Part shown: one piece after another, positions 9,300 through 18,717 of the stretch
How positions within the stretch are numbered: the first letter of the stretch is position 1
How the letters are laid out: each line of letters starts with the position of its first letter
Assembly: GCF_022919215.1 (NCBI RefSeq)
Contig: NZ_CP095046.1
Coordinates: 1,230,501 to 1,294,500 of the forward strand
DNA length: 64,000 bases
Origin: Hymenobacter cellulosilyticus
GTDB lineage: Bacteria; Bacteroidota; Bacteroidia; Cytophagales; Hymenobacteraceae
Direction of reading: 5' to 3'
Notes under the pieces: model-generated
Seen by the model: the letters and a program-made list of their open reading frames with translations, nothing else
Told to the model about the DNA's origin: nothing
The model's database searches: none
Translations under genes and position numbers: made by a program

Positions 9300-10328
9300 G
9301 TGCTAAAAATCGATATCCACACCCATATCCTGCCCGAAACCTGGCCCGACCTGCGCGAGCGGTATGGCTACGGCGGCTTTATCCGGCTCGAGCACCACAA
9401 GCCCTGCTGCGCCCGCATGATGCAGGACGACAAGTTCTTCCGCGAAATTCAGGACAACTGCTGGGACCCCCAGGTGCGGATGCGGGAATACGACCAGTTT
9501 GGCGTCGATGTGCAGGTACTCAGCACCGTGCCCGTTATGTTCAGCTACTGGGCCAAGCCCCTGGACGCCCTGGATTTGAGCCGCATGCTCAACGACCATA
9601 TTGCCGGCGTGGTGGCCCGCTACCCCGACCGGTTTGTGGGCCTGGGCACCATCCCGATGCAGGCCCCCGACCTGGCTGTAAAGGAGCTGGAGCGCTGCGT
9701 AAAGGAGCTCGGTATGGCCGGCGTGCAGATTGGCTCCCACGTCAACGATTGGAACCTGGACGCGCCCGAGCTGTTCGAGGTGTTTGCCGCTGCCGAGGAG
9801 CTGGGCGCCTGCGTCTTCGTGCATCCTTGGGACATGATGGCTCAGCAGAAAATGCCCAAATATTGGCTGCCCTGGCTGGTGGGCATGCCGGCCGAAAGTA
9901 CCCTGGCCTTGTGCTCCCTGATTTTTGGGGGCGTGCTGGAGCGCCTGCCCAAGCTGCGCGTAGCCGTAGCCCACGGTGGCGGTTCGTTTGCCTCCACCAT
10001 CGGCCGCATCGAGCACGGATTTAACGTGCGCCCCGACCTGTGCGCCGTCGATAACCCCGTGAACCCCCGCGAATACCTGGGCCGCTTCTGGGTCGATTCG
10101 CTGGTGCACGACCCGCTGATGCTGGATTACTTGGTCAAAACCCTAGGGCCCGACAAGATTGTGCTCGGCACTGATTATCCGTTTCCGCTGGGTGAGTTGG
10201 AGCCCGGGCAGCTGATTGAATCCATGCCTTATCCGGATGAAATGAAGGCCCGCATGCTCGGCGCCAACGCCCTGGAGTGGCTGGGTCTGCCCCAGCAAAG
10301 CTTCGCCAATCTGCTCATTAACAAGTAG
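9300..10328 (+). CDS. nbaD: 2-amino-3-carboxymuconate-6-semialdehyde decarboxylase
   Basis: This amidohydrolase-fold enzyme removes CO2 from ACMS, steering kynurenine breakdown away from quinolinate and NAD. The metal ligands His7 and His9 (DIHTH), His175 (VHPWDM) and Asp292 ([10 protein letters not shown]), and the catalytic His225 (AVAHGGG), match the characterised Pseudomonas enzyme with an offset of two to three. The length of 342 residues is normal. The start is a GTG at 9300 directly before LKIDIHTH. The gene is intact and follows the membrane protein gene at 7908. Its presence argues for tryptophan catabolism rather than NAD supply. Confidence 0.93.
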   Translation: MLKIDIHTHILPETWPDLRERYGYGGFIRLEHHKPCCARMMQDDKFFREIQDNCWDPQVRMREYDQFGVDVQVLSTVPVMFSYWAKPLDALDLSRMLNDHIAGVVARYPDRFVGLGTIPMQAPDLAVKELERCVKELGMAGVQIGSHVNDWNLDAPELFEVFAAAEELGACVFVHPWDMMAQQKMPKYWLPWLVGMPAESTLALCSLIFGGVLERLPKLRVAVAHGGGSFASTIGRIEHGFNVRPDLCAVDNPVNPREYLGRFWVDSLVHDPLMLDYLVKTLGPDKIVLGTDYPFPLGELEPGQLIESMPYPDEMKARMLGANALEWLGLPQQSFANLLINK

Positions 10329-10368
10329 AAGCTAGGCAATTCAGGCCGCCTAAGTAGTTATTGTTAGT

Positions 10369-10503
10369 GGGTATACTTTTACTATATGAAAGCAACACTC
10401 GTATACCAATTTGAGTGCTTTTGGTATATAAATAAGTTAAAATCATTAAACCTGTATACCTAAGAAGGTAACCGCTAATAGCCTTTTATAATTACTGTAT
10501 ACC
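10369..10503. promoter_or_regulatory. Cluster of GTATAC palindromes upstream of kynureninase
   Basis: An AT-rich gap of about 250 bases holds the palindrome GTATAC at 10371, 10401, 10454 and 10497 and a GGTATA at 10423. TATACC at 10402-10407 and GGTATA at 10423-10428 form an inverted repeat with a 15-base spacer. The 12-mer TATACCAATTTG at 10402-10413 recurs exactly at 61745. This looks like a multi-site operator for kynU, but no regulator for it is identified in the window. Confidence 0.45.
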
Positions 10504-10579
10504 AAATAACGACCAGCAAATTTTGGCAATTCCGCCCTTGAGCCGCAGCCCAGGGGCAGAGTCACCTATCTTTACCCCG

Positions 10580-11866
10580 ATGACTTCTTTCCAGCCCACT
10601 GCCGAATTTGCCGCCGAGCTCGACGCTCAGGATGCGCTGCGTGACTTTCGTAACCGGTTTCATATTCCTTTGGCGCCCAACGGGCAGCCCAGCGTGTATT
10701 TCTGCGGCAACTCCCTGGGTTTGCAGCCCAAAGCTGCCCGCGCCGCCGTGGAGCAGGAGTTTGACAGTTGGGAAAAGCTGGGCGTGGAAGGCCATTTCCA
10801 CGGCACTTCGCCTTGGATGCACTACCACGAGACTCTGTCCGACAGCACTGCCCGCCTGGTGGGCGCCAAGCCGGTGGAAGTGGTGGTGATGAATAACCTG
10901 ACAACTAACCTGCACCTGCTGCTAGTGTCGTTTTACCAGCCCACGGCCACGCGCTACAAAGTGCTGATGGAAGGCGGCGCGTTTCCCTCGGACCAGTATG
11001 CGCTGGAGTCGCAGGTGAAGCTGCACGGCTTGGCGCCCGATGAGGCCATTGTGGAGCTGCGCCCCCGGGCCGGCGAGCATACCTTGCGCACCGAAGATAT
11101 TCTGGCCACCATTCAGGAGCTTGGCGACTCGCTGGCCACGGTTATTCTGGGCGGCGTCAACTACTACACCGGGCAGGCTTTCGACATGGCCGCCATTACC
11201 CGGGCCGGCCACGCCGTGGGCGCCATGGTGGGTTTCGACCTGGCCCACGCCGCCGGCAATCTGCTGCTGGAACTGCACGACTGGGACGTAGACTTTGCCT
11301 GCTGGTGCTCTTACAAATACCTGAACTCGGGTCCCGGTGGCACTTCCGGCGTGTTTGTGCACGAGCGGTTTGCCAATCGGCCCGACCTACTGCGCCTGGC
11401 CGGCTGGTGGGGCCACGACCCGGCCGACCGGTTCCAGATGAAGAAGGGCTTCCGGCCGATGGCGGGAGCGGCGGGCTGGCAGCTGTCCAACGCCCAGATT
11501 TTCCCCATGGCCATTCACCGTGCCGCCCTGGCCTTGGTGGATGAGGCCGGGGGCATGCCCGCTTTGCGCCGCAAAAGTGAGCAGCTTACCGCCTACCTGG
11601 AATACCTGGTGCACCGCCTGGAGCTGCCCGCCGAGGTGCTCGAAATTATTACGCCCGCTGAGCCTGCCGCCCGCGGCTGCCAGCTCTCCATGCTGGTACA
11701 CCAGAACGGCCGGCAGCTGTTCGACTTCTTGGCTGCTGCCGGCGTTATAGCCGACTGGCGCGAGCCGAACGTTATCCGGTTGGCTCCGGTGCCGCTCTAC
11801 AACTCGTTTGGGGATGTGCAGCGCGCCGGGCAAGTGCTGGCCGAGTGGGCCGGTAAAGCCAAATAG
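10580..11866 (+). CDS. kynU: Kynureninase
   Basis: This PLP enzyme cleaves kynurenine or 3-hydroxykynurenine to anthranilate or 3-hydroxyanthranilate plus alanine. Visible signatures are YFCGNSLGLQP near residue 40, the PLP-binding segment GFDLAHAAGN (Asp220) and the Schiff-base lysine Lys246 in SYKYLNSGPGG. The open frame extends to 10523, but the ATG at 10580 gives 428 residues, the usual length, and the bases just before it (TATCTTTA) resemble a -7 box. The gene is intact. With the monooxygenase, dioxygenase and decarboxylase genes nearby it forms most of a 3-hydroxyanthranilate route. Confidence 0.95.
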   Translation: MTSFQPTAEFAAELDAQDALRDFRNRFHIPLAPNGQPSVYFCGNSLGLQPKAARAAVEQEFDSWEKLGVEGHFHGTSPWMHYHETLSDSTARLVGAKPVEVVVMNNLTTNLHLLLVSFYQPTATRYKVLMEGGAFPSDQYALESQVKLHGLAPDEAIVELRPRAGEHTLRTEDILATIQELGDSLATVILGGVNYYTGQAFDMAAITRAGHAVGAMVGFDLAHAAGNLLLELHDWDVDFACWCSYKYLNSGPGGTSGVFVHERFANRPDLLRLAGWWGHDPADRFQMKKGFRPMAGAAGWQLSNAQIFPMAIHRAALALVDEAGGMPALRRKSEQLTAYLEYLVHRLELPAEVLEIITPAEPAARGCQLSMLVHQNGRQLFDFLAAAGVIADWREPNVIRLAPVPLYNSFGDVQRAGQVLAEWAGKAK

Positions 11867-11939
11867 TTGTTCATTTGTTGTTGCCCATCTTACGTAGAAG
11901 CAGCAATACCTTCTGATGACGTTCTAGTCCCCTTAAATC

Positions 11940-12635
11940 ATGGCCGAAGAATACGCGGATAAAATGGCCCGCAAAACCGACGCCGAGCTGCGCCAATACG
12001 TGACGGGCCGGGACCAGTACCGCGACGACGCCGTGCTGGCCGCCTTCGACGAGTTGCGGCGCCGGGGCCAGCCCCACCCCGATGAGGAACAGGTGCGGCC
12101 CGCCCTGGAAACCGCTGTGCAGGCCCAGGTAGCGCAGGAAGCCGCCGCCCGGGAGCGGGCCGAGCAGGAAGCCCAGGCCGCCGACCCCGCCGTGATATCC
12201 GCTTCGGTGCCCGAGCTATATTCGCCCAGCTCCATTGCCATCTTCTCCATGCTGCCCATGTCCATGATTGGTGGGGGCGTCCTGTTGGGCATAAACCTGT
12301 TTCGGCTGGGCCGGAAGCGGGCTTTGCTGGGGCTGCTGCTGTTTATTGTGCTATACCTGATAGTGGCCGGACAAGTCCTGCAGTGGGCGATTTTTCAGCA
12401 GGGACTGCACCCGTTTTTTGGCACTTTGCTGTTTAATGTGCCAGCCATTCTGGTGTATTTGCGCTGGTTCTGGCCGCGCTACGTGCAAACTGAGCAATAC
12501 CGGAGCCGGGGCATTATTATTCCGATTCTGGTGAGCTTTGCCATCGTGTGGGGGCTGCAGCAGGCGTTGCCTTATTTGGTAAAGCAGCAGCCCAAGAAAG
12601 TGCAGGCCGAAATGGAGCAGCTCCTGAAACGCTAG
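11940..12635 (+). CDS. Membrane protein of unknown function
   Basis: The 231 residues consist of a charged, Glu/Ala-rich helical N-terminus of about 90 residues (DAELRQYVTGRDQYRDDAVLA, likely soluble) and then four hydrophobic segments. I do not recognise a family. Hymenobacter-type genomes often carry proteins with this plan. The AlkB homologue starts six bases after its stop, so the two are probably co-transcribed. Confidence 0.6.
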   Translation: MAEEYADKMARKTDAELRQYVTGRDQYRDDAVLAAFDELRRRGQPHPDEEQVRPALETAVQAQVAQEAAARERAEQEAQAADPAVISASVPELYSPSSIAIFSMLPMSMIGGGVLLGINLFRLGRKRALLGLLLFIVLYLIVAGQVLQWAIFQQGLHPFFGTLLFNVPAILVYLRWFWPRYVQTEQYRSRGIIIPILVSFAIVWGLQQALPYLVKQQPKKVQAEMEQLLKR

Positions 12636-12641
12636 CCGCCC

Positions 12642-13241
12642 GTGGCCCTGACTCTACTGCCCCTGCCCGCGGCGGAAGTGCTGCTGGATCCGGTTTTTCT
12701 GGCTGCCCCGCACGAGCAGGCGCTGCTCACTGAGCTAACGGCCAGCGTTGCCTGGCGGCAGGAGCCCATCCGGCTTTTTGGCAAGGAAGTGCTGCAGCCT
12801 CGCCTTACGGCCTGGTACGGCGACGCCGGGGCCCAGTATTCGTACTCGGGGCTTACCTGGCAGCCCTTGCCCTGGACGCCACCATTGCAGCAGCTGCGGG
12901 AACAAGTAGAGGCTGCCTGCGGCACTAGCTTCAACAGCGTCCTGCTCAACCTCTACCGCAATGGGCAGGACAGCATGGGCTGGCACGCCGACAATGAGCC
13001 CGAACTGGGCCCCGCGCCGGTAATAGCCTCCGTGAGTCTGGGAGCCGTGCGGCGGTTTCGGCTCCGGCCCCGCGACCCGCAGCGCACTCCGCACGAGCCT
13101 CTTACGCTGGAGCTGGCCTCCGGCAGCCTGCTCGTGATGCGCGGCCCTACTCAGCAGCACTGGCTGCACGCCGTTCCCAAAACGGCCCGGCCGGCCGGGC
13201 CCCGTCTCAACCTGACTTTTCGCAACATCATTAACATATAG
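12642..13241 (+). CDS. alkB: AlkB-like 2-oxoglutarate/Fe(II) dioxygenase
   Basis: AlkB-type enzymes oxidatively remove methyl groups from damaged nucleic acid bases. The iron ligands His115, Asp117 (GWHADNEP) and His176 (QQHWLHAV) and the 2-oxoglutarate-binding arginines in RLNLTFR (188-194) are all present. The 199-residue length fits the short AlkB homologue group (ALKBH2/3-like). It starts with GTG six bases after the preceding gene. A strong bidirectional hairpin follows. Confidence 0.9.
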   Translation: MALTLLPLPAAEVLLDPVFLAAPHEQALLTELTASVAWRQEPIRLFGKEVLQPRLTAWYGDAGAQYSYSGLTWQPLPWTPPLQQLREQVEAACGTSFNSVLLNLYRNGQDSMGWHADNEPELGPAPVIASVSLGAVRRFRLRPRDPQRTPHEPLTLELASGSLLVMRGPTQQHWLHAVPKTARPAGPRLNLTFRNIINI

Positions 13242-13244
13242 CCA

Positions 13245-13283
13245 TAAAAAAAGCTCTTCCCACGACGGGAAGAGCTTTTTTTA
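13245..13283. terminator. Bidirectional rho-independent terminator
   Basis: Arms at 13245-13261 and 13267-13283 pair perfectly over 17 bases around a 5-base loop. The stem is GC-rich with A7 and T7 flanks. It separates the convergent alkB and TonB-receptor genes. Confidence 0.9.
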
Positions 13284-13300
13284 TGAGAGCAACGGCTCGG

Positions 13301-16026
13301 CTATTTGATGTCAATCAGCAGGCCGGCGAAGACGAGACGACCAATGTTCGGGCCGCCATACACCTGGGTGTTGGTGGCGTTGAACAGGTTGGAGCCGCCT
13401 ACCTGAATGGTGGTGTAAGCCTTCGGAATTACGTAGCCCACGTAGGCATCCACGGTGCTGTAGTCTTGCAGAGTGCCTACGGCAAACGGCATTTCGTACA
13501 GGTGGCCCTGAGCCCAGCGGTAATTCACCGAGTAGTTGAAGTGCTTAGCCAACAGGCCGTTGGCGCCCAGGTTGTACTTGTGCTTGGGCGTGTTGAAGAA
13601 GGTCTGGAAGCCTTCGGGCAACTTGTCTTTCTCAATCAGGTTGAGCGAGTAGTTGGCCGTGATGGTCAGGGGCCGGGCCACGTTGTAGCTCACGCCCAAT
13701 GCAGCACCCTGGGTTTGTACTTCCTGGCGGGCATTGGTCCATACCTGCAGAATGCGGGTGTTGCTGCCGGCCATTTGCAGCGTGGCGGCGCTGGCGCCCA
13801 ACTGCTGGGCCGAGGGGCGGCTGCCGTCCCGGTTGCCCACGAAGCGCTGAGCCCCGATGAAGTCGTTGTAGTAGCTGCGGAAGTAGTTCACGTCCACCAC
13901 AATCTTGTCCTTAAAGGTGCCTTTGTAGCCTACTTCGAAAGTGCTTAGGCGCTCCAGCTTCAGGGGGCCACGCTATACTCATACTGGGTCAGTACGGCGG
14001 GGTTCGACTGAGCCGCTCCGATAACCTGGGCGTTGGCTGCAGCCAGCGTGTAGCCCTGGAAGCCGTTGCCTACGTTGCCCAGCAGCAGCACTTGGCCGAT
14101 GTCAACCCGAATATACTGGTCGAGCTGGGTGGGCGAGCGGAAGGCGCGGCCAAACGAAGCGCGGAAGTTGTGCTGCTTGTTGTCGCCGGCCGAATACACG
14201 GCTGAAGCGCGGGGTGAGAGGGCCGGGCTGAAGTTCTTGAACTCGTCTACGCGGCCGGCAAGGGCCAGCTTAAGCCGGTCTCCCAGCAGGGTGTGACTCA
14301 ACTGCGCATAGCCGCCCAGCTCATGGTTCTGGATACGCTCGTTATCATCGGAGAAGAAGTTGCCGTTCGAACCCAGACGAAACTTGCGGTAGGCTGCGCC
14401 TACAATCAGGCTGGTAGTTTCGCCCAGGGTGAAGTTGTACTGCGCGTTGCCTTCGTTCAGGTACGAGCTGGGGCTGAGCTTGGCACCCAGGCCCGGCCGC
14501 GGGTCGTTGATGATGCGGCTGCGCAACTCACCGAAGCGGGCACTGGTGGGGTCGAGCTGGATGGCGTTAGCCTGAGCCTGGGCAAAAGCCTGCGCCTGCT
14601 CCATTGTCTGGCCCTGGGCACGGGCGCCTTTATAAGCGGCATTGTAGGTGCCGAAGTACTGGTCTACGTAGCGCACCGTGCTGCCTTCGGCTACCGGCGA
14701 GGTCTGGATAAAGGAGCCCAGGAAAGTCAGGTCATAGGAGTTGCCGCCGAAGTCCTGCACCGACTGGCCACGCAAAAACCACTTGTTGCCTTTGATTTCG
14801 CCGTGCAGCTGGTTGATACCGAAGTCGCGCAGGCGGTAGCGGCTGGCGCTCTGGTAGCTGGCCGTGCCGCGCGAGTAAGCGTAGCCCACGGTCATTTTCA
14901 CGTTGTCCGTTACGAGGTACGAAAGGCTGGGGTGCACCTTGATGGCCTTTGCCTTGTTGTCATCGGCAATCAGCGTCGACTCGGTGAAGCCCGGCATGAA
15001 GACCGTTTTGCCCACCAGCTCTGCTGATACGCCACCCGGGAAGGGCTGGCTGCTATTGTAGGTGTTGCCTACGTCGCCATAGCGGTTCACGGCATTGTAG
15101 CCCAAGGTTGAACCTTCGGCATTGTTGGCTCGCTCCACAATGGGGCTGGTGGCCGAGTAGTTATTGGCCAGCCAGTCGTCGGCGGTGGTGTAGGAGCCCA
15201 CTACCTTAAGGGCAATTTTCTCACCCAACTTTTGGGCGTAGCGCAGCTGTCCGTCGAAGTAGCTCCGTTCACCACCGCGCACCCGCACACTCAGGCCTTC
15301 ACTCACGAAGGGGTCTTTGGAGTTGAGCAGCAGTACACCATTAAAAGCATTGGCGCCGTACAGGGCGGAGGCCGGGCCGTGAATGATTTCCACGCTTTCC
15401 ACGTCGAGTTCGGGCAGGCCCGTCAGGTTGCCCGCATTCAGGTTCAGGCTGGGGCTCTGGGTGTCGAAGTAGTCGGTAAGCTGAATCAGGCGCTCGGACT
15501 TAGCCGAGTTAAAGCCGCGGGTACTGATGGAGTTCATCAGCAGGCTGCTGCTGTTCACGTCAATGCCTTTGTACTGGCTCAGGCCGCCCTGCAGGTCAGC
15601 CGTGGTGATGCGCTCCACTTGCTGGGCGTTCAGCTTTTCCACCGTCACCGGAGCCTGCAGGATGCCTTCTTCCACGCGGGAAGCCGAGGCAATAACTTCG
15701 CTGGTCAGCACGGAATTTACTTTCAGCTGAACCTTGAGGTTGCGGTCGGGCTGGGGCAAGGTTACCTCGCGGCTTTCGTAGCCCACAAAGGACACCGACA
15801 GGATAACCGGAGGGGTGCTGAAGTCGGCCCGTAGCTGAAACTTGCCGTCTCGGTCGGAGCTGCTACCAATAAAGGTGCCTTTGACAAATACCGTAGCCCC
15901 AGGTAGCGGCTCGCCTGTTTCAGTTTGTACTACTCCGCTGACGGTGATATCGTCCTGGGCCCAGGCGCGGGGTGCCGCCAGCAATAGTGAAAATAGTAGG
16001 AGCAGAAAATGGTAAGGTTGCTTCAT
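13301..16026 (-). CDS. TonB-dependent outer-membrane receptor (one frame break)
   Basis: The protein has about 908 residues once repaired: a signal peptide ending at AWA (1-23), a carboxypeptidase-regulatory-like domain (ITVSGVVQTETGEPLPGATV), a plug domain (RGFNSAKSER, VEIIHGPASALYGANAFNGV) and a long beta barrel ending LVFAGLLIDIK. Its substrate cannot be read from sequence. Near 13967 one C is missing from a C run on the coding strand, producing a false stop after YEYSVAP. With it the chain continues as LKLERLSTFEVGYKG. It may serve the neighbouring catabolic genes, but that is only proximity. A good promoter lies 53 bases upstream. Confidence 0.9.
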
Positions 16027-16078
16027 AGAAAACTGTGCAAAAGGTGGGAGAATAGGAAAAAAAGCGCAAGAAATCAGA

Positions 16079-16110
16079 CAAAAATAAAGTGGCCTAGCCT
16101 AACATCCAAA
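16079..16110 (-). promoter_or_regulatory. Promoter TTTG-N20-TATTTTTG of the TonB receptor
   Basis: On the minus strand TTTG (16107-16110) and TATTTTTG (16079-16086) are spaced by exactly 20 bases, a textbook match to the Bacteroidetes -33/-7 consensus, upstream of the receptor start at 16026. Confidence 0.75.
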
Positions 16111-16551
16111 TTGTAAGATATTGACCGTCAAATAGCTGTTTGTGACTAGTAATTGAATATTATCAGTATGCCAGCCATTTTATATTGCTGAAGTCGGATG
16201 CCCGGATGCGGGAAATGTTCAATTAGAGCTGAACAGGCCCCCTTAGCCGGCTAAAGTCTCGCCTGAGCGCGCAAGCCTCCCTGCTCCCCGGCGAGGTTGG
16301 GATATGCTCTAGCGTATCAGGCTGTAATGAATTCAGGATGGGGAAAAAGCAAGTCTATGCACACCTCTTCCCGCAATTACCGTCAACTTAGCGATGCAAG
16401 GTACCGGCCCGACGAATTGAAATTTTCGTATTTCCGTTCAACCTTGCCTCCTTACCCGTTGAAGGTGGGTAATTTCCGGCCCAATCAACCCACGGGAAAA
16501 GGCTTACTTGCGCCCGTATTCGTTCTGCTTTTCGTTCCTGTTTTCCTCCCC
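16111..16551. other. Intergenic region without a recognisable gene
   Basis: The first half is AT-rich and the second half GC-rich. Open frames here have no plausible start or composition. It should hold the promoter of kmo, but I see no good TAnnTTTG match. Confidence 0.5.
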
Positions 16552-17931
16552 ATGTCCACCCGTCTGTTTCTTCCCCGATTCTGCTACCGAGGCGCTTACT
16601 GTAATGGGCGCGGGCCTGGTCGGCTCGCTGCTGTCCTTATTTCTGGCCCGGCGAGGCTATCAGGTAGACGTATATGAGCGCCGGGGTGACATGCGGCGCG
16701 GGGGTGCCGTGGAAGGCCGCTCCATCAATCTGGCCCTGTCCGACCGGGGCTGGCGGCCCTGGAGGAGGTAGGCATCGGCGACGAAATCCGGCAGGTAGCC
16801 ATTCCCATGTACCGCCGGGTGATGCACGACGCCCAGGGCAACCTGAGCTACCAGCCCTATGGCAAAGACAACCAGGCTATTTACTCCGTGTCGCGGGCCG
16901 GGCTCAACCGCACCCTGCTGACGCTGGCCGAAGCCGAGCCCGGCATCCGCCTGCACTTCAACCAGCAGTGCGTGGGCCTCGATGCCCGCACGCGCCAGCT
17001 CGAACTGCGTGATGCCGCTACGGGCCAGGAGCAGCAGCTCACCTTCCGCCGCCTTTTCGGTACCGACGGCGCCTTCTCGGCCGTGCGCAGCGCCCTGCAG
17101 AAAACCGAGCGTTACAACTATTCCCAGAGCTACCTCGAGTACGGGTATAAGGAACTCAATATCGAGCCCGGACCCGACGGGGAATGGCTGCTGGAAAAGA
17201 ATGCCCTGCACATCTGGCCCCGCGGGCAGTACATGATGATAGCGCTGCCCAACCTGGACGGCTCTTTTAACTGCACCCTGTTCTTTCCCTACGAAGGCGA
17301 GCATTCGTTTGCCTCTCTGCAAACCCCGGCGCAGGTGCAGGCCTTCTTCGAGCAGGTTTTCCCCGATGTGGTGCCGCTCATGCCCGAGCTTACCGACGAG
17401 TACTTCCGCAACCCTACCGGCTCCCTGGTTACCATCCGGTGCTTTCCCTGGGCCTTCGACGACGATGTGCTCTTGCTCGGCGACGCTTCCCACGCCATTG
17501 TTCCTTTCTATGGGCAGGGCATGAACGCCGGCTTCGAAGACTGCACGGTGCTCAACCAGCTCATGGCCCAGCACGGCGACGACTGGCACGCCATCTTCAG
17601 CCAGTTTCAGGCGCAGCGCAAGCCCAACGCCGACGCCATTGCCGACTTGGCCGTGTACAACTTTGAGGAAATGCGCGACCGGGTCGGCAACCCACGTTTT
17701 TTGCTGCAAAAGAAAATCGAAAGCAAAATATCGGCGCAATACCCGGATCAGTGGACGCCGCTCTACTCCCAGGTCACCTTCTCGCACACACCCTACGCTG
17801 AGGCCTGGCAAAGCGGCCGGGAGCAGGAGCAGATTATGGCCCGCCTGATGCCCCACATCCAGACCGAAAGTGACTACGACCGGCCCGAAGTGCAGGAAAT
17901 GGTGCAGCAGGAAATGGCCAAGCGCGGCTAG
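16552..17931 (+). CDS. kmo: Kynurenine 3-monooxygenase (frame breaks)
   Basis: This FAD- and NADPH-dependent hydroxylase converts kynurenine to 3-hydroxykynurenine. It shows the FAD motif VMGAGLVGSLLSLFLARRGY, the family signature RSINLALSDRGWRAL, and GDASHAIVPFYGQGMNAGFEDC. One G is missing near 16755 (after SDRGWR). The ATG at 16552 is also out of frame with TEALTVMGAG, by one extra base or two missing bases near 16573-16576, so the N-terminus is uncertain. Repaired, it is about 460 residues, the normal size. It provides the substrate for kynU and then the dioxygenase. Confidence 0.92.
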
Positions 17932-17947
17932 CCAGGGGCAGAGGGTT

Positions 17948-18576
17948 TTACATGCGCAGCCACAGCCCCAGGCTCATACCCGCCACAATGCCCAGGCCCA
18001 GGCTGAGCCCGGCCCATACCTGAGCCGGGGTGTGTGCATTCAGCTCCAGCCGGGCACTGAGCACGCCCCCTGCCAGCAGCACCGTGGCAACTAGAACCCA
18101 CAGAGGAACCGAAGCCGGCACCGTGAGGTGCAGCAGCAGCAGCAGGCCCAGTCCGCCCCCATGCCCACCGCGTGGGCACTGATTTTCCAGCGTAGCGAGA
18201 TAAGAAACGTCAGAAACACGGCCAGCGTCATGCCGGCCATAAGCCGGCTGAGCAGCGGATCGAAAATAGGGGGCTGGAAAAGGACAGCCATGGCTGTACC
18301 GAAGCTGAAGGTAGCCAGCAGCAAGGGCAAAGGGCGCTGCGCCCGTTCGCGCAGGAGCAGCGAATCGACCTGGCCGAACCAGTATAAGGCGCCGGTTCCC
18401 AAGGAAGGCAGCAGGAAGGTAAACCCAAAAACAATGGCCAATACAACCCAGCGGTCAGCCAGGGCAGGCTGCCAGATTACCCCCGGAAACTGATAACATA
18501 TCATATAAAATAGATACGAAGGCAGCAATAACGGGTGAAATATCCCGGATAAGATATTAGCAATCAGCTTACTCAA
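17948..18576 (-). CDS. PAP2-like membrane phosphatase (one frame break)
   Basis: The repaired protein of about 209 residues has five to six hydrophobic segments and the partly degenerate PAP2 pattern KISAHAVGMGA...NAHTPAQVWAGLSLG near its end. PAP2-type enzymes act on lipid phosphates such as undecaprenyl pyrophosphate. The Lys-x6-Arg-Pro first motif is not clear, so activity is uncertain. One G is missing near 18153 on the coding strand; without it the frame runs into a Cys-rich false end. It converges on kmo with a 16-base gap. Confidence 0.7.
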
Positions 18577-18717
18577 GTATTAAAAGAAAATTAATGTTGC
18601 AGGTGGTCGAACGTCAAAACTACCAAAAGCATTATATTTATTCCTCGCTAAGGCTTAGTCGAGCTCTGGCCGTCACTTAAACGCACCTTTCTTTTGTTCT
18701 ATTTTACCCTCTAATCT

